Assembly: GCA_900757865.1 (NCBI GenBank)
Contig: CAAEPH010000009.1
Location: 1 to 64,000, forward strand
DNA from: an uncultured Sutterella sp.
Lineage (GTDB): Bacteria > Pseudomonadota > Gammaproteobacteria > Burkholderiales > Burkholderiaceae_F
DNA length: 64,000 nt
Direction of reading: 5' to 3'
Notes under the pieces: generated by a model
The model's input: only the letters and a program-made list of their open reading frames with translations
Database searches by the model: none
Told to the model about the DNA's origin: nothing
Shown: positions 44,987 through 54,309 of the stretch, one piece after another
How the letters are laid out: the number at the start of each line of letters is the position of its first letter
Numbering within the stretch: the stretch's first letter is position 1
Program-made: the position numbers and the translations under genes

Positions 44987-45295
44987 TCAGTATTCCCAAA
45001 CACGCATTAAACAACCCTTATTAAATATTTACGGATGATAATCATTCTCAATATTGAGATACCCTTTTTATGGGATGCGGTAGGCAAGGCATAAAAATAC
45101 CGTTTAGTGAAATAAATTCTTAAAATAACCTACTGCATGGAATACTATTTATATTAGCTTTTAACTTTTCACGCTTTCTCTCCCTTCCGCCCAAGCCTCC
45201 CCCTTGCCTCTATCACAAGCCAACTTCGCATTTTCAGCTCCCTATAATGGTTTGTATTAATGGAAATGATTCTCATTTACCCATAAGGACTCACC
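44987..45295 (+). promoter_or_regulatory. Promoter region of the heme operon with two Fur-like boxes
   Basis: Two elements resemble the 19-bp Fur box: 45037-45055 (15 of 19 matches) and 45262-45280 (14 of 19, core AAATGATTCTCATTT). A TATAAT hexamer at 45243-45248 lies 13 bases upstream of the second box, so bound Fur would cover the start site. Fur is the iron-responsive repressor of many bacteria. No other gene is seen in this gap. Confidence 0.65.
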
Positions 45296-46915
45296 ATGTT
45301 ACGGGAAACTTCGGATCAAGGCTTAGCGGACAACACTACTGCAAGCGAACGTTCCAACAAAAGAGCTCTCGATTGGGCTAAATTGGCGACCAAGACGGGA
45401 GGATGTCCCGTACATCACGGGCTAGGTAGCCCTCATACACATCCTCGCCACGCGAGTGAAACACTCCAGGATCGAGTGTTGGCGTCACACAGTCACCCTT
45501 CTTCGCATCCCTCTCCCTCTGCCAACGCTTCTCATGAGCCGCGTACGTTTGACGAAGGCATGCGAGCCATGAAAGCGCGACTGGCGCAAGAACAAGATAT
45601 CAGCGCGTTTTATGCCAATGCAGAGGATCCCCTACATCGTGCCTTCGGTGCCAAAGCAGCGTTACACTCTGGGCCGGGTGGTCGCCCATTGATGGGCGAA
45701 GAGGCTCAGACCAAATTGGACGAACTCTCTTACCAGGCGCGTTCGGGAAAAAGCCTGGCCTATATCCACGTGCCTTTTTGTGAAACACGGTGCCTGTATT
45801 GCCTCTTTTATCAAAACCCCTTTGAAGCCACAGCAAGCCGTCGCTTCACCGACACGCTGATTGAAGAGTTACAGCTCTGGGAAGGGCGTGCAGGGCAAGA
45901 GGTCTCACCGATTCATGCCCTCTACTTTGGAGGAGGAACACCAACCGCTCTGGCGCCTGCGGATTTATTGCGCATTTTGCAAGCGGTTAAAAAATACTTG
46001 CCCCTCGCTAACGACTGTGAGATTACGCTTGAAGGGCGCATTCTCAACTTTACCGATGAAAAAATGGAAGCCGCGCTCGCCGGTGGTGTTAATCGCTTCA
46101 GCTTAGGGATCCAATCCTTTAATGACGAGGTTCGCCAAATGCAACGCCGTGTGGACGGTCGCGACACCATTCTCAAGCGCTTAGAAAAGCTCACCAGCTA
46201 TGACGAAGCCGCAGTCGTGATCGACCTCATCTACGGGTTCCCGGGGCAGAGTATGGAGGTCTGGGAAAACGACTTGACTACGGCTACCTCCCTACCTCTT
46301 GATGGTGTGGACTGCTATCAGCTCAACGTCTTTGAAAAAGCGCCGATGGCGAAATTTATTCAAAACGGCAAAATGCCTCCACCCGCTGACACTGCCATGA
46401 AAGCGGACATGTTTGCAAGAAGTGTGGAGCACTTTACCGCGCAAAACTGGCGTCGTCTCTCCAACAACCACTGGGGGCAGGGTACGCGTGAGCGCAACCT
46501 CTACAACCAGATGGGTAAAAGCGCCGTGGACTGCTTGGCGTTTGGCTCTGGTGCTGGCGGACGATTGCATGGCTACAGCTTCATGCTGGAGCGCAAATTG
46601 GACGCCTGGACACAAGCCGTCAAAGACGGGCTCAAACCCGTGGGGATGCTCATGGCGCCCTCAGCAAACTGGCATGTGTTACGCACTATCTCGGCCGCCA
46701 TGGAGTCGGGTGCCATTCACCTCCCAAGCATTGCCAAAACCTATGCCACGCCCGTGGACACACTGGCTGAACCCCTTCTTCGTCAGTGGAAAGAAGCCGG
46801 ACTCTTGACTCAGAAAGGCGAGTGGTACCACCAAACCATTGCGGGCCAATTCTGGCACGTCACCATGGCGCAGCTTTTGGTCACGTACCTGGAAGGGCAA
46901 CTCTCCGCTCAATAA
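45296..46915 (+). CDS. hutW: Anaerobic heme-degrading radical SAM enzyme (HutW/ChuW type)
   Basis: 539-aa radical SAM enzyme related to coproporphyrinogen dehydrogenase HemN and to ChuW/HutW/HmuW, which open heme without oxygen and free its iron. The [4Fe-4S] motif CETRCLYC (Cys162, Cys166, Cys169) and YFGGGTPT are clear; a C-terminal HemN-like domain follows. The N terminus has about 140 extra residues with a CPVHH motif and a His/Pro/Ser-rich stretch (HTHPRH, HSHPSSHPSP), which could bind heme. A Fur-like box lies 16 bases before the start. It leads a 12-gene plus-strand block. Confidence 0.9.
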   Translation: MLRETSDQGLADNTTASERSNKRALDWAKLATKTGGCPVHHGLGSPHTHPRHASETLQDRVLASHSHPSSHPSPSANASHEPRTFDEGMRAMKARLAQEQDISAFYANAEDPLHRAFGAKAALHSGPGGRPLMGEEAQTKLDELSYQARSGKSLAYIHVPFCETRCLYCLFYQNPFEATASRRFTDTLIEELQLWEGRAGQEVSPIHALYFGGGTPTALAPADLLRILQAVKKYLPLANDCEITLEGRILNFTDEKMEAALAGGVNRFSLGIQSFNDEVRQMQRRVDGRDTILKRLEKLTSYDEAAVVIDLIYGFPGQSMEVWENDLTTATSLPLDGVDCYQLNVFEKAPMAKFIQNGKMPPPADTAMKADMFARSVEHFTAQNWRRLSNNHWGQGTRERNLYNQMGKSAVDCLAFGSGAGGRLHGYSFMLERKLDAWTQAVKDGLKPVGMLMAPSANWHVLRTISAAMESGAIHLPSIAKTYATPVDTLAEPLLRQWKEAGLLTQKGEWYHQTIAGQFWHVTMAQLLVTYLEGQLSAQ

Positions 46916-46941
46916 TTTTTTTCGACCCTTAATACACGACT

Positions 46942-46977
46942 TTTGGTTAGAGAGGGAGGAACAGTTCTCTAACCAAA
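46942..46977 (+). other. Perfect 12-bp hairpin between hutW and the receptor gene
   Basis: TTTGGTTAGAGA (46942-46953) pairs with TCTCTAACCAAA (46966-46977) around a 12-base loop GGGAGGAACAGT. There is no T-tract, and the receptor start follows 18 bases later. It could set the relative expression of the two genes, or sequester the GGAGG in its loop. Confidence 0.65.
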
Positions 46978-46994
46978 CCCCAATAGGTAACACC

Positions 46995-49061
46995 ATGACA
47001 AAAACTTTTGTGAAAAAACCGTTAATCCTTGCGCTCGCGCTCGTCTCAAGCGTGATTCAAGCACAAACGTTAGAAACCGATGAAGTGAAAGTGACAGCCA
47101 CACGTGTGGAAAAAGAACTTTTGGATGTCAACATGTCGGTTTCCGTTATCACGAGTGAACAAATTGCGCAAAGTGGCGCGCAAACCGTCGCGGACTTGTT
47201 AAGAGACGTTCCTGGGGTCGAACTCTCCACGGACGGCAGTCAAGGGATGAAGCGCATTCAGATTCGAGGCGACAACGCGTTTCGCACCTTGATCATGATT
47301 GATGGTCAACGGATGACGGAACAAAAGTCCATGTCAGGAACACCCATTCTGATTGATCCCTCACAGATTGAACGCATCGAAGTCATCAAGGGACCGGCCT
47401 CTGTGCTCTATGGGGCGGATGCGATTGGTGGTGCCGTGAACATCATCACGAAAAAGGGCGGAAGCAAACCGTTTGAAGGCACGGTATCGGTTGGCGGAAA
47501 CTCTTCGAACCGTGGTGGCAGTGCATCGGCTCAGCTTTTCGGACAAGTAGGTGATTGGCACTACCGTGTGGGGGCGGCCTACGAAGGCGGGCGTGATCTA
47601 CGCACGGGTGCAGGCAAGATTGATCACACCGATTTCGAGAGCAAAGCAGCTAACGCTTATTTGGCCTATGACATTACACCAGACCATACCGCAGGGGTGA
47701 CGCTCGATACATTTGATTTGGATTTCAATAGTGTCGCGCGTGGATATACGGGTGATCAGTTCTATGTCCACGTCCCCGAGTGGAAACGCACCAAACTGGG
47801 TGTTTTTGACGAAATTCGTAACGTCAACGATGTGCTCACTAAAGTGCGTACCGATCTCTTTTATCAGGTGAGCAAAAAACGCATGATCAATCACGTCGCG
47901 CCACCTACCCCAGGAATGGCTGTGGTCAATGACAATCAAGCCGATAACGAACTCAAACAGTTCGGCGCTTCCATTCAAGCCGACTGGATGCCCACAGATC
48001 GCCTCTATTTGATCACGGGCTACGACGTGAGTTACGAAAAGCTCGACGCGACGTCGACGAGCTATACGACCGTGACAATGCCCAGAGCTTCGATGTTCTA
48101 TGACAAAGCGCTTACGTATCGTGGTGAATTGCTCACGCAGGCGCTTTACGCCTCCGCTGACTACAACCTCACCGATGAGTTAACACTCAATTTGGGCAGT
48201 CGCTACACCTATGTGCGAACCAAAATGAAACAGGCCGACGGGGTTTCGAGCAACTCTCATGCACCTGGCGTAGTGACACCTGTCCAACAAGGCACGGGAA
48301 CCGAAACAGATGGCCACGCCGTCTTAAACGCAGGGCTTATTTGGCGTCCTAACGCCGAGTGGAGTTTGCGTGCGGCATGGAGCCAAGGCTTTAGAACACC
48401 GCTTTTGCAAGAACGCTTTATCGAAACGACGATGGGGCAGTCTCGTAGTGTGCTTCAAGGAAATCCTGATTTAAAGCCTGAAAAGAGTGACAACTTTGAA
48501 GTGGGTGCCCGTTGGGTGAACGGTGTGGTGACGCTCGATACCGCGCTCTTTTATAACCGCGCTCGCGACTACATCACCACCTTCGTGGTGAACGCCACAA
48601 CGAGCCGCTATGACAACGTCGCGAAAGCGGAAACGTTGGGTTTGGAATTGGCCTCCTCCGTCCGATTGGGTAACACCGGGTTTGAGCCGCACCTCTCCAT
48701 GACGTTACTGCGTCGCGAATTTAAGCGAGACGGCATTTCCACGCACGACACGGGTACACCAGCGCTTTATGCCACGTACGGCTTAAAGTGGAAGGGCGAC
48801 ACACCCTGGGGTCTGGCTTATACCAACTTCTTTGCGCGTAGTGCCACGGAATCGAAGAGCTACAACTTTGGCGACAAAGTCACCACGACGTACGGTGCGT
48901 GGACCACGGTCAACATGACGGGTGGCTTGGACTTCGGTCCAGAGAAGCGCTACAGCGTCAATGTGGGTCTCTACAACCTGTTGGATCGGGATTACTACAC
49001 CTCTAACTCCAAGTTTGAACCCGGACGCTACGTGGAAGCGAAATTCACGGCTCGGTTCTAA
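46995..49061 (+). CDS. TonB-dependent heme/siderophore receptor
   Basis: 688-aa outer-membrane receptor. A signal peptide (LILALALVSSVIQAQ) is followed by a TonB box (DEVKVTATR), a plug domain (VADLLRDVPGVELS, RIQIRGDN, ERIEVIKGPASVLYGADAIGGAVNIIT) and a 22-strand barrel ending in YVEAKFTARF with the terminal Phe of outer-membrane proteins. Heme is the likely ligand because it stands between a heme-degrading enzyme and heme-handling genes; the plug sequence alone does not tell. The frame opens upstream at 46839 but inside hutW; ATG 46995 gives the signal peptide. Confidence 0.92.
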   Translation: MTKTFVKKPLILALALVSSVIQAQTLETDEVKVTATRVEKELLDVNMSVSVITSEQIAQSGAQTVADLLRDVPGVELSTDGSQGMKRIQIRGDNAFRTLIMIDGQRMTEQKSMSGTPILIDPSQIERIEVIKGPASVLYGADAIGGAVNIITKKGGSKPFEGTVSVGGNSSNRGGSASAQLFGQVGDWHYRVGAAYEGGRDLRTGAGKIDHTDFESKAANAYLAYDITPDHTAGVTLDTFDLDFNSVARGYTGDQFYVHVPEWKRTKLGVFDEIRNVNDVLTKVRTDLFYQVSKKRMINHVAPPTPGMAVVNDNQADNELKQFGASIQADWMPTDRLYLITGYDVSYEKLDATSTSYTTVTMPRASMFYDKALTYRGELLTQALYASADYNLTDELTLNLGSRYTYVRTKMKQADGVSSNSHAPGVVTPVQQGTGTETDGHAVLNAGLIWRPNAEWSLRAAWSQGFRTPLLQERFIETTMGQSRSVLQGNPDLKPEKSDNFEVGARWVNGVVTLDTALFYNRARDYITTFVVNATTSRYDNVAKAETLGLELASSVRLGNTGFEPHLSMTLLRREFKRDGISTHDTGTPALYATYGLKWKGDTPWGLAYTNFFARSATESKSYNFGDKVTTTYGAWTTVNMTGGLDFGPEKRYSVNVGLYNLLDRDYYTSNSKFEPGRYVEAKFTARF

Positions 49062-49140
49062 TCACGAAAAGGGATGCCGGCCGACAGTTTAAAAGCTAAG
49101 GCGGGCGGCATCTCAGGTAACAAAGAAGAAGGACAACACC

Positions 49141-49680
49141 ATGGCAATATCGGGCAAACGCCCTTATTGGGAAGCAAGAGAGTTGGTATTGGTGGGCGTC
49201 TTTGCCGCTGCAACCAAGCTCTCGAGTTTATTGATTGCGCTCGCTGGGGGTGGGATGAATCCCCTTTCACTAATGGCCAAAAATGGGGTGTTTACGACTC
49301 TGTTGATTGTGCTACTGATGAAAGTCCCCAAACCCGGAACATTGCTTCTTTTTACTTTGGTAAGCACCCTGGTGAGCGCCTTGATGATGGGAAGCAGTAT
49401 CACGCTTTTACCCACCGCCATGGCAGCAGCCCTCTTGGCGGAAGCGCTGGGCTATCGCTTTCGTGGCCACGTTTGGAACGCCTGGCTCTTGGCGGGACTC
49501 TTTGACTTTTTTGCCAAAGCGCTTTCGCTTGGCGTCTCGTACCTCTTTTTGCGAGAAAGCCCATCGATCATGATGATGGTCGTGCCCGTTGTGCTCATTG
49601 GGTACGTGGGGTCGGTCGCGGGTTTATGGATGGGTTGGAAAACCGTAGGAGAACTGAAACATGCGGGGTTTGTTCGATAA
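49141..49680 (+). CDS. ECF transporter substrate-binding S component
   Basis: 179-aa membrane protein with five or six helices, of the small S-component type (start WEARELVLVGVFAAATKLSSLL, typical of Trep_Strep/MptD-like proteins). It is followed by an ECF T protein and a fused ATPase, which identifies it by context. The substrate is unknown. The neighbours suggest heme or a heme-derived tetrapyrrole, or a metal. It begins 80 bases after the receptor gene and overlaps the T gene by 20 bases. Confidence 0.8.
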   Translation: MAISGKRPYWEARELVLVGVFAAATKLSSLLIALAGGGMNPLSLMAKNGVFTTLLIVLLMKVPKPGTLLLFTLVSTLVSALMMGSSITLLPTAMAAALLAEALGYRFRGHVWNAWLLAGLFDFFAKALSLGVSYLFLRESPSIMMMVVPVVLIGYVGSVAGLWMGWKTVGELKHAGFVR

Positions 49681-50452
49681 ACGCCAAACGGTGCCCATGA
49701 CGGGCATCGTCACCGACATGAGCGCTGGAGTGAAGCTTTTGGTGACGGCCGTGGTGGCGGTTACCGCGTTGGTAGTCTCGGGCCCGGTGGGGCAAGGCGT
49801 GCTTTTTGTGCTCACTACCGCCTATGCGCTTCTCATTAAACGCCCCAAACTGATGCTTGCCCTCTACCTCTTAATGGTGCTGATGATGGGGTTGGCGGCC
49901 TTAATGGCTCAAGGCGTGCAATGGGTGATGCCCGGGATGGGGAGCAACACACTCTCAGGGCTCATCATTCCGTTTCTGCGCGGTTTGAGCATGATGAACG
50001 TGGTGCTTGTGTTAGCGCTCACGACGCGCGTCGAAGAGTTGCTCTCCACACTTGAAGGGTGGCATTTGCCGTTTTGGCTCTTTTTCCCGGTATCCGTGAT
50101 GCTACGTTTCATCCCCACTTTTTTCCGCGATATGCAGCAAGTCTGGGAAGCGCTTCGCATCCGAGGTTGGCCAGTCGGCGTGAAGATGATGTTTTTTCAT
50201 CCTTTGTGGTCGGTTCGCTTGGTCATGATCCCCGTGCTCTTTCGTGCGCTGAAAACGAGCGAAACCCTGGGTGTGTCGGCAGAACTCAAGGGTATCGGCG
50301 TGGGCTATCGAGCAAGCGGCCTGAAACCCCGTCGGCGTTACACGCTCGATGTGTGGGCCTGCACGGGTCTTATCGTGAGCGTGGGGCTTGTCGCCTTGAG
50401 CGAGTGGCAATTCGGTGCACTCTTCCCGACGATCGGTCGCAGCATGATGTGA
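49661..50452 (+). CDS. ECF transporter transmembrane T component
   Basis: 263-aa EcfT (CbiQ-type) membrane protein with about five helices. The conserved cytoplasmic segment with short Ala-Arg-Gly type motifs is seen as EALRIRGWPVG and, further on, SAELKGIGVG. It couples the S component to the ATPase. The start overlaps the S gene. Confidence 0.85.
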   Translation: MRGLFDKRQTVPMTGIVTDMSAGVKLLVTAVVAVTALVVSGPVGQGVLFVLTTAYALLIKRPKLMLALYLLMVLMMGLAALMAQGVQWVMPGMGSNTLSGLIIPFLRGLSMMNVVLVLALTTRVEELLSTLEGWHLPFWLFFPVSVMLRFIPTFFRDMQQVWEALRIRGWPVGVKMMFFHPLWSVRLVMIPVLFRALKTSETLGVSAELKGIGVGYRASGLKPRRRYTLDVWACTGLIVSVGLVALSEWQFGALFPTIGRSMM

Positions 50453-50499
50453 CAAAGAGGGCTTTTAGAGAACGATGAATAACGAAGGATACACACACC

Positions 50500-51942
50500 A
50501 TGTTGAGCTTTGAGGCGGTGAGTTACCGCTATGCGCAGAGCGAAACCGAGGCGCTCAAGAACGTCTCCTTTCAGGTTGCCCCCGGTGAGTTGGTTCTCGT
50601 AACGGGCCCTTCGGGCTGTGGCAAAACCACCTTGATGCGATTGGCCAACGGGCTTGCTCCCCAGGTCTACGAAGGGGAAGTGACGGGGAGAATTACGGTT
50701 GCGGGGCATGATGCCTCGCACGAGCCCTTGGCGCAACTTTCACACGTGATCGGAACGCTCTTTCAAGACCCGGAAGAGCAATTCTTCGCCCTTACCGTGC
50801 GTGACGAAATCGCCTTTGCGCTCAAAAGCCAAGGCGTACCGCCGGACGAGGTGGAGCAGCGTGTTGAGCGGGTCGCTCATCGGTTGGGGCTTGATGCCCT
50901 GTTGGACGCCGACATTCATACGCTCTCCGAAGGGCAAAAGCAAAAAGTCGGTTTAGCGGGACTTCTCGTGTTGGATCCCCCGGTGCTTGTCTTGGATGAG
51001 CCCAGTGCCAACCTGGACCCCGAGGCAACCGAGGAATTGGCCACGATTCTGGCGTCGCTCAAAGGCGAAGGTCGCACGATTTTGGTGGTGGACCATCGTC
51101 TGTATTGGTTACGTGACGTCGCCGATCGGGTGCTCGTGTTGTCGCAGGGCGAGGTGGTGGAACACACACGCCTGAGTGGACTCGCGCCTTCGCTTTGTGC
51201 CCAATACGGCTTGCGTCAGCCCGCCGTAGCGGATGTGCGTCAAACGCTCCCTCGACTCGATTCAACGTTGAGCAACAGTGAAGCGGTTTTTGCTGTTGAG
51301 GCGCTCAACTTTGCTTACCCGGGGCAAACACCTCTCTTTTCAGAAAGCGCGTTGGCCATCCCCGCGGGACTCACGGCGCTGTTGGGACCCAATGGGGCAG
51401 GGAAGACCACCCTGGCGCGACTCTTGACGGGGCTATTGCCCGCGCAAGGCATGTTTGCTTTTCACGGCAGTGCCGTTAAAGGCGAGATGCTTTTGGCGCA
51501 CGCGGGCTTGGTGCTTCAAAACGCGGACCATCAATTACAGATGCGTACGGTGCTCGATGAAGTGGCGATGGCTGTCGCGGTGGGACGCGCGCTTAAAGCG
51601 GGGAAAGGCTTCCCCAAGCGCACTCCCGAAGACGACGAGAGCGCCAAGCGGTGGTTAGCGGCTTTTCATATTGCTGACTTGGCGCATCGCCATCCACAGA
51701 GCTTGTCGGGCGGGCAAAAACAACGTGTGGTGGTGGCTTGTGCGCTCGCGAAAGATCCGGATATTTTGATTTTGGACGAACCCACGAGTGGGCTTGATGG
51801 CGCCAACATGGCCGCCATGGCAGCGGTGCTGCGAGACGCAGCCGAAAGAGGCTTGGCCATTTTGCTCATCACCCACGACTTGGAACTTTTGTCGATTTGT
51901 GATCGAGCACTCGATGTGCAAATGTTGCAAGCGGCCTCATAA
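50500..51942 (+). CDS. Fused double ECF ATPase (A-A')
   Basis: 480-aa protein with two ABC ATPase domains in one chain. Domain 1 (residues about 1-230): Walker A GPSGCGKTT, signature LSEGQKQKV, Walker B PVLVLDEPSANLD. Domain 2 (about 260-478): GPNGAGKTT, LSGGQKQRV, DILILDEPTSGLD. In many ECF systems A and A' are separate genes; fusions are known. Both domains keep their catalytic motifs. It energises the transporter formed with the two preceding genes. Confidence 0.9.
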   Translation: MLSFEAVSYRYAQSETEALKNVSFQVAPGELVLVTGPSGCGKTTLMRLANGLAPQVYEGEVTGRITVAGHDASHEPLAQLSHVIGTLFQDPEEQFFALTVRDEIAFALKSQGVPPDEVEQRVERVAHRLGLDALLDADIHTLSEGQKQKVGLAGLLVLDPPVLVLDEPSANLDPEATEELATILASLKGEGRTILVVDHRLYWLRDVADRVLVLSQGEVVEHTRLSGLAPSLCAQYGLRQPAVADVRQTLPRLDSTLSNSEAVFAVEALNFAYPGQTPLFSESALAIPAGLTALLGPNGAGKTTLARLLTGLLPAQGMFAFHGSAVKGEMLLAHAGLVLQNADHQLQMRTVLDEVAMAVAVGRALKAGKGFPKRTPEDDESAKRWLAAFHIADLAHRHPQSLSGGQKQRVVVACALAKDPDILILDEPTSGLDGANMAAMAAVLRDAAERGLAILLITHDLELLSICDRALDVQMLQAAS

Positions 51943-51994
51943 CGTTTTTGTTGAACGATGTTGACATTTTTAACTCACAGAAGGAACATCAAAA

Positions 51995-52531
51995 ATGACC
52001 ACATATACGCGTGTTACTCCCACGAAAGAAGAAGCCCAGATCATTGATGGGTTGTTGACGGCCAAATTCCCCGTGACCCTGGGAACCTTTGCCAAAGCGC
52101 TGCAGTGCACCGACCTGCAAGCCGGGTTGAAACTCCCCGCGGAACGCGCTACGTTTGTTGCGCTGCCTGACGGTGAAGCGTTTGACGCGTTTTGGGCTGA
52201 GTTGGCCACTTGGAAAAAAGTGACGTTGATGATTTTGAAGGACCAGCACGTTTTTGAAATCGAAGGGAAACTCTTTACAGGTAAACGCGCTCAGGGCTAC
52301 TACAACATTCTCGGTAAAGACGCGACCATCGGCGGGCATATCGCCTTTGATCAGATCATTGGCGTGCTCTTTACCGCGTTTCCTTTTATGGGACGCGACT
52401 CGTATGCTGTCCAGTTTATCGGTCGCGATGAACAGGTGAGTTTCGCGGTCTATGTGGGTCGTGAGAATCATCAGCTCATCCCGGAGGTGGTGGAGTCGTG
52501 GAAAGCGACGCTGGCCAAATGGTCTGCTTAA
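51995..52531 (+). CDS. hutX: HutX/ChuX-family heme-trafficking protein
   Basis: 178-aa cytoplasmic protein of the ChuX/HutX family, recognised by the VTLMILKDQHVFEIEGKL and GYYNILGKDATIGGHIAFDQI segments. In E. coli ChuX and Vibrio HutX these bind heme or carry it to the heme-degrading enzyme. Here the radical SAM HutW is encoded in the same block. AGAAGGAA lies upstream of ATG 51995. Confidence 0.88.
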   Translation: MTTYTRVTPTKEEAQIIDGLLTAKFPVTLGTFAKALQCTDLQAGLKLPAERATFVALPDGEAFDAFWAELATWKKVTLMILKDQHVFEIEGKLFTGKRAQGYYNILGKDATIGGHIAFDQIIGVLFTAFPFMGRDSYAVQFIGRDEQVSFAVYVGRENHQLIPEVVESWKATLAKWSA

Positions 52532-52635
52532 TGGGCCAGCCTTATCGACAATACAGAAGACGGCGCGCTGCCGCGGGAGGGTTACTTGCGAGTGGCGCGA
52601 TTGGTCTAAGAGAAAAAACGAAGGACAACAACATC

Positions 52636-53154
52636 ATGGATTTAAACGCGCTCATTGTGGTGAGCTCTCGCACGGGAAACACGCATTTTCTGGCTAAACA
52701 CCTTGAAGAGCACTTTGCTCGGGCCACGTTGGTGGCACCCACTGCTCTGCCCGAGGATCTCTCGGGCTTTGATGTGGTGCTCTTGGGCTATTGGTGCGAC
52801 CGAGGCCAGGTGCCCGAGGATTTGATGGCCGTGGCCTCGCGGTTTCATCATCAGAAACTCTGGTGCTTTGCCACGATGGGGGCGGAGCCCGATGATGAAC
52901 GCTCGCAAGCTTGGATAGCCAAGACGGCGAAGGCGGTTTCTCAGGTAGGTGAAGGCAATACGCTGTTGGGGCACTTTGTGTGCCAGGGGCGTATTGACCC
53001 GGAAGTGTTTCGCCGTGTCACCGAGATGGTGGGTGGCTTGACGCCCGAGCGTGAAGCACGGCGCTTGCGTGCCGAGCAGCATCCCAATGAAGACGATGCA
53101 CGAGCGGCCTTTAAGGCGTTTGAAGAGGATTGGTTGCGTGACGCAGCGCTTTAA
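52636..53154 (+). CDS. Flavodoxin-like protein of the heme operon
   Basis: 172-aa flavodoxin fold protein with the FMN phosphate loop SSRTGNTHFLA (residues about 10-20) and a YWCDRGQ loop. Flavodoxin partners such as HmuF in Fusobacterium stand beside HutW/HmuW and supply electrons for radical SAM chemistry or reduce the product. A GAAGGA site supports ATG 52636; the frame is open from 52498 inside hutX. Confidence 0.82.
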   Translation: MDLNALIVVSSRTGNTHFLAKHLEEHFARATLVAPTALPEDLSGFDVVLLGYWCDRGQVPEDLMAVASRFHHQKLWCFATMGAEPDDERSQAWIAKTAKAVSQVGEGNTLLGHFVCQGRIDPEVFRRVTEMVGGLTPEREARRLRAEQHPNEDDARAAFKAFEEDWLRDAAL

Positions 53155-53191
53155 CGCAACGCGTTTGCTGACGTGAGGAGGGGGTGGAGAC

Positions 53192-53854
53192 ATGACAACG
53201 ACGACGTGGTCAGAGATTTATACGTTTTTGGGTCCCGTGGGCTGTGTGCTTATTGGGGTAGGCGTGGTGGCGTTTTACATTTCGCTTCGCGAAACGCTTT
53301 ATTTGAATGCCGTGTGGCGACGCTTTCGCCGAGAGTTTTTGGACCTGGAGCGGGGGGAAGATCGCTGCTTGATGGGGTTGGATCCCAAGAACGCAAATCC
53401 CCTGTTGCGCATTATCTATGACATTGTGACCACGCACGCCTCGCACTCGGACGACATCCGGGCAGAGGTGGGCTACCTCTTTCACCGAAACTTTAAGCGC
53501 GTCACGAACGGCTTAGGGTGGTTAAAGCTCATTTCGGTGATCTCGCCGTTATTAGGGCTTCTTGGCACGGTGGCCGGCATGATGGACGTTTTTCATTCGC
53601 TCTCCGAGATCAATGTCGCGAACGCGACGTTACTCGCCTCAGGAATTTGGTCGGCGTTGACCACCACGGTGTTGGGGCTGGTGATCGCCATTCCAACCTT
53701 GATGGTCTATTCGTTTTTGGTGATGAAATATCGTGGCTTTCACATCGAAGCCATTGAGCACAGCTACCGCGCGATCGAAGTCTGTCGCCGGCTCAATGTC
53801 ATCCCTAGCAAGTCGAGTGCCCGACATCAGACGAGCACCGTGGAGGCGCCATGA
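53192..53854 (+). CDS. exbB: ExbB, TonB energising proton channel
   Basis: 220-aa MotA/TolQ/ExbB family membrane protein with three helices (about residues 12-32, 110-135, 150-175). The segment LLGLLGTVAGMMDVFHS and the following GIWSALTTTVLGLVIAIP are the family hallmark. With ExbD and TonB it drives the receptor at 46995-49061. GGAGG stands upstream. Confidence 0.92.
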   Translation: MTTTTWSEIYTFLGPVGCVLIGVGVVAFYISLRETLYLNAVWRRFRREFLDLERGEDRCLMGLDPKNANPLLRIIYDIVTTHASHSDDIRAEVGYLFHRNFKRVTNGLGWLKLISVISPLLGLLGTVAGMMDVFHSLSEINVANATLLASGIWSALTTTVLGLVIAIPTLMVYSFLVMKYRGFHIEAIEHSYRAIEVCRRLNVIPSKSSARHQTSTVEAP

Positions 53855-54303
53855 AAGACGTCTGGAACGAGGACGATTTGCCTCAAATCGATTTAACGCC
53901 ATTGATCGATTGCCTTTTCATGCTCATTCTCTTTTTCGTGTTGACGATGAGTTTCTCCAAACCTGTGCTCGACATCGTGTTGCCACAAGTCGCTGAACCC
54001 AGCGAGAGCACGACGCGCGATGAGGTGATGCTCTCGGTCAAGGCTGACGGAAGTTATTGGTTGGACGCGCGTGAAGTGACGCTCGATGAACTCACGACCA
54101 CCTTGGTCGCACAGCCCAACAAAATGCTCAATATTTACATGGACGAGCGTGCCCCCTTTAGTCGTTTTGTGGCCGTGCTCGAAGTGGCCAAACGAGAGCG
54201 CAACGGCCACTTTGTGGTCAGCACGGATAAGGCTACATCGGCGACCACAACAACTACCACGACCGCCACTTCATCCGCTGCTGCGCTGTCACAAGGAGGT
54301 TAG
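53851..54303 (+). CDS. exbD: ExbD, TonB energising subunit
   Basis: 150-aa protein with one transmembrane helix and the essential Asp at its start (LIDCLFMLILFFVLTM). It ends in a Thr/Ala-rich tail (ATSATTTTTTTATSS). ATG overlaps the exbB stop codon (ATGA). Confidence 0.9.
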   Translation: MKDVWNEDDLPQIDLTPLIDCLFMLILFFVLTMSFSKPVLDIVLPQVAEPSESTTRDEVMLSVKADGSYWLDAREVTLDELTTTLVAQPNKMLNIYMDERAPFSRFVAVLEVAKRERNGHFVVSTDKATSATTTTTTTATSSAAALSQGG

Positions 54304-54309
54304 ATCACC

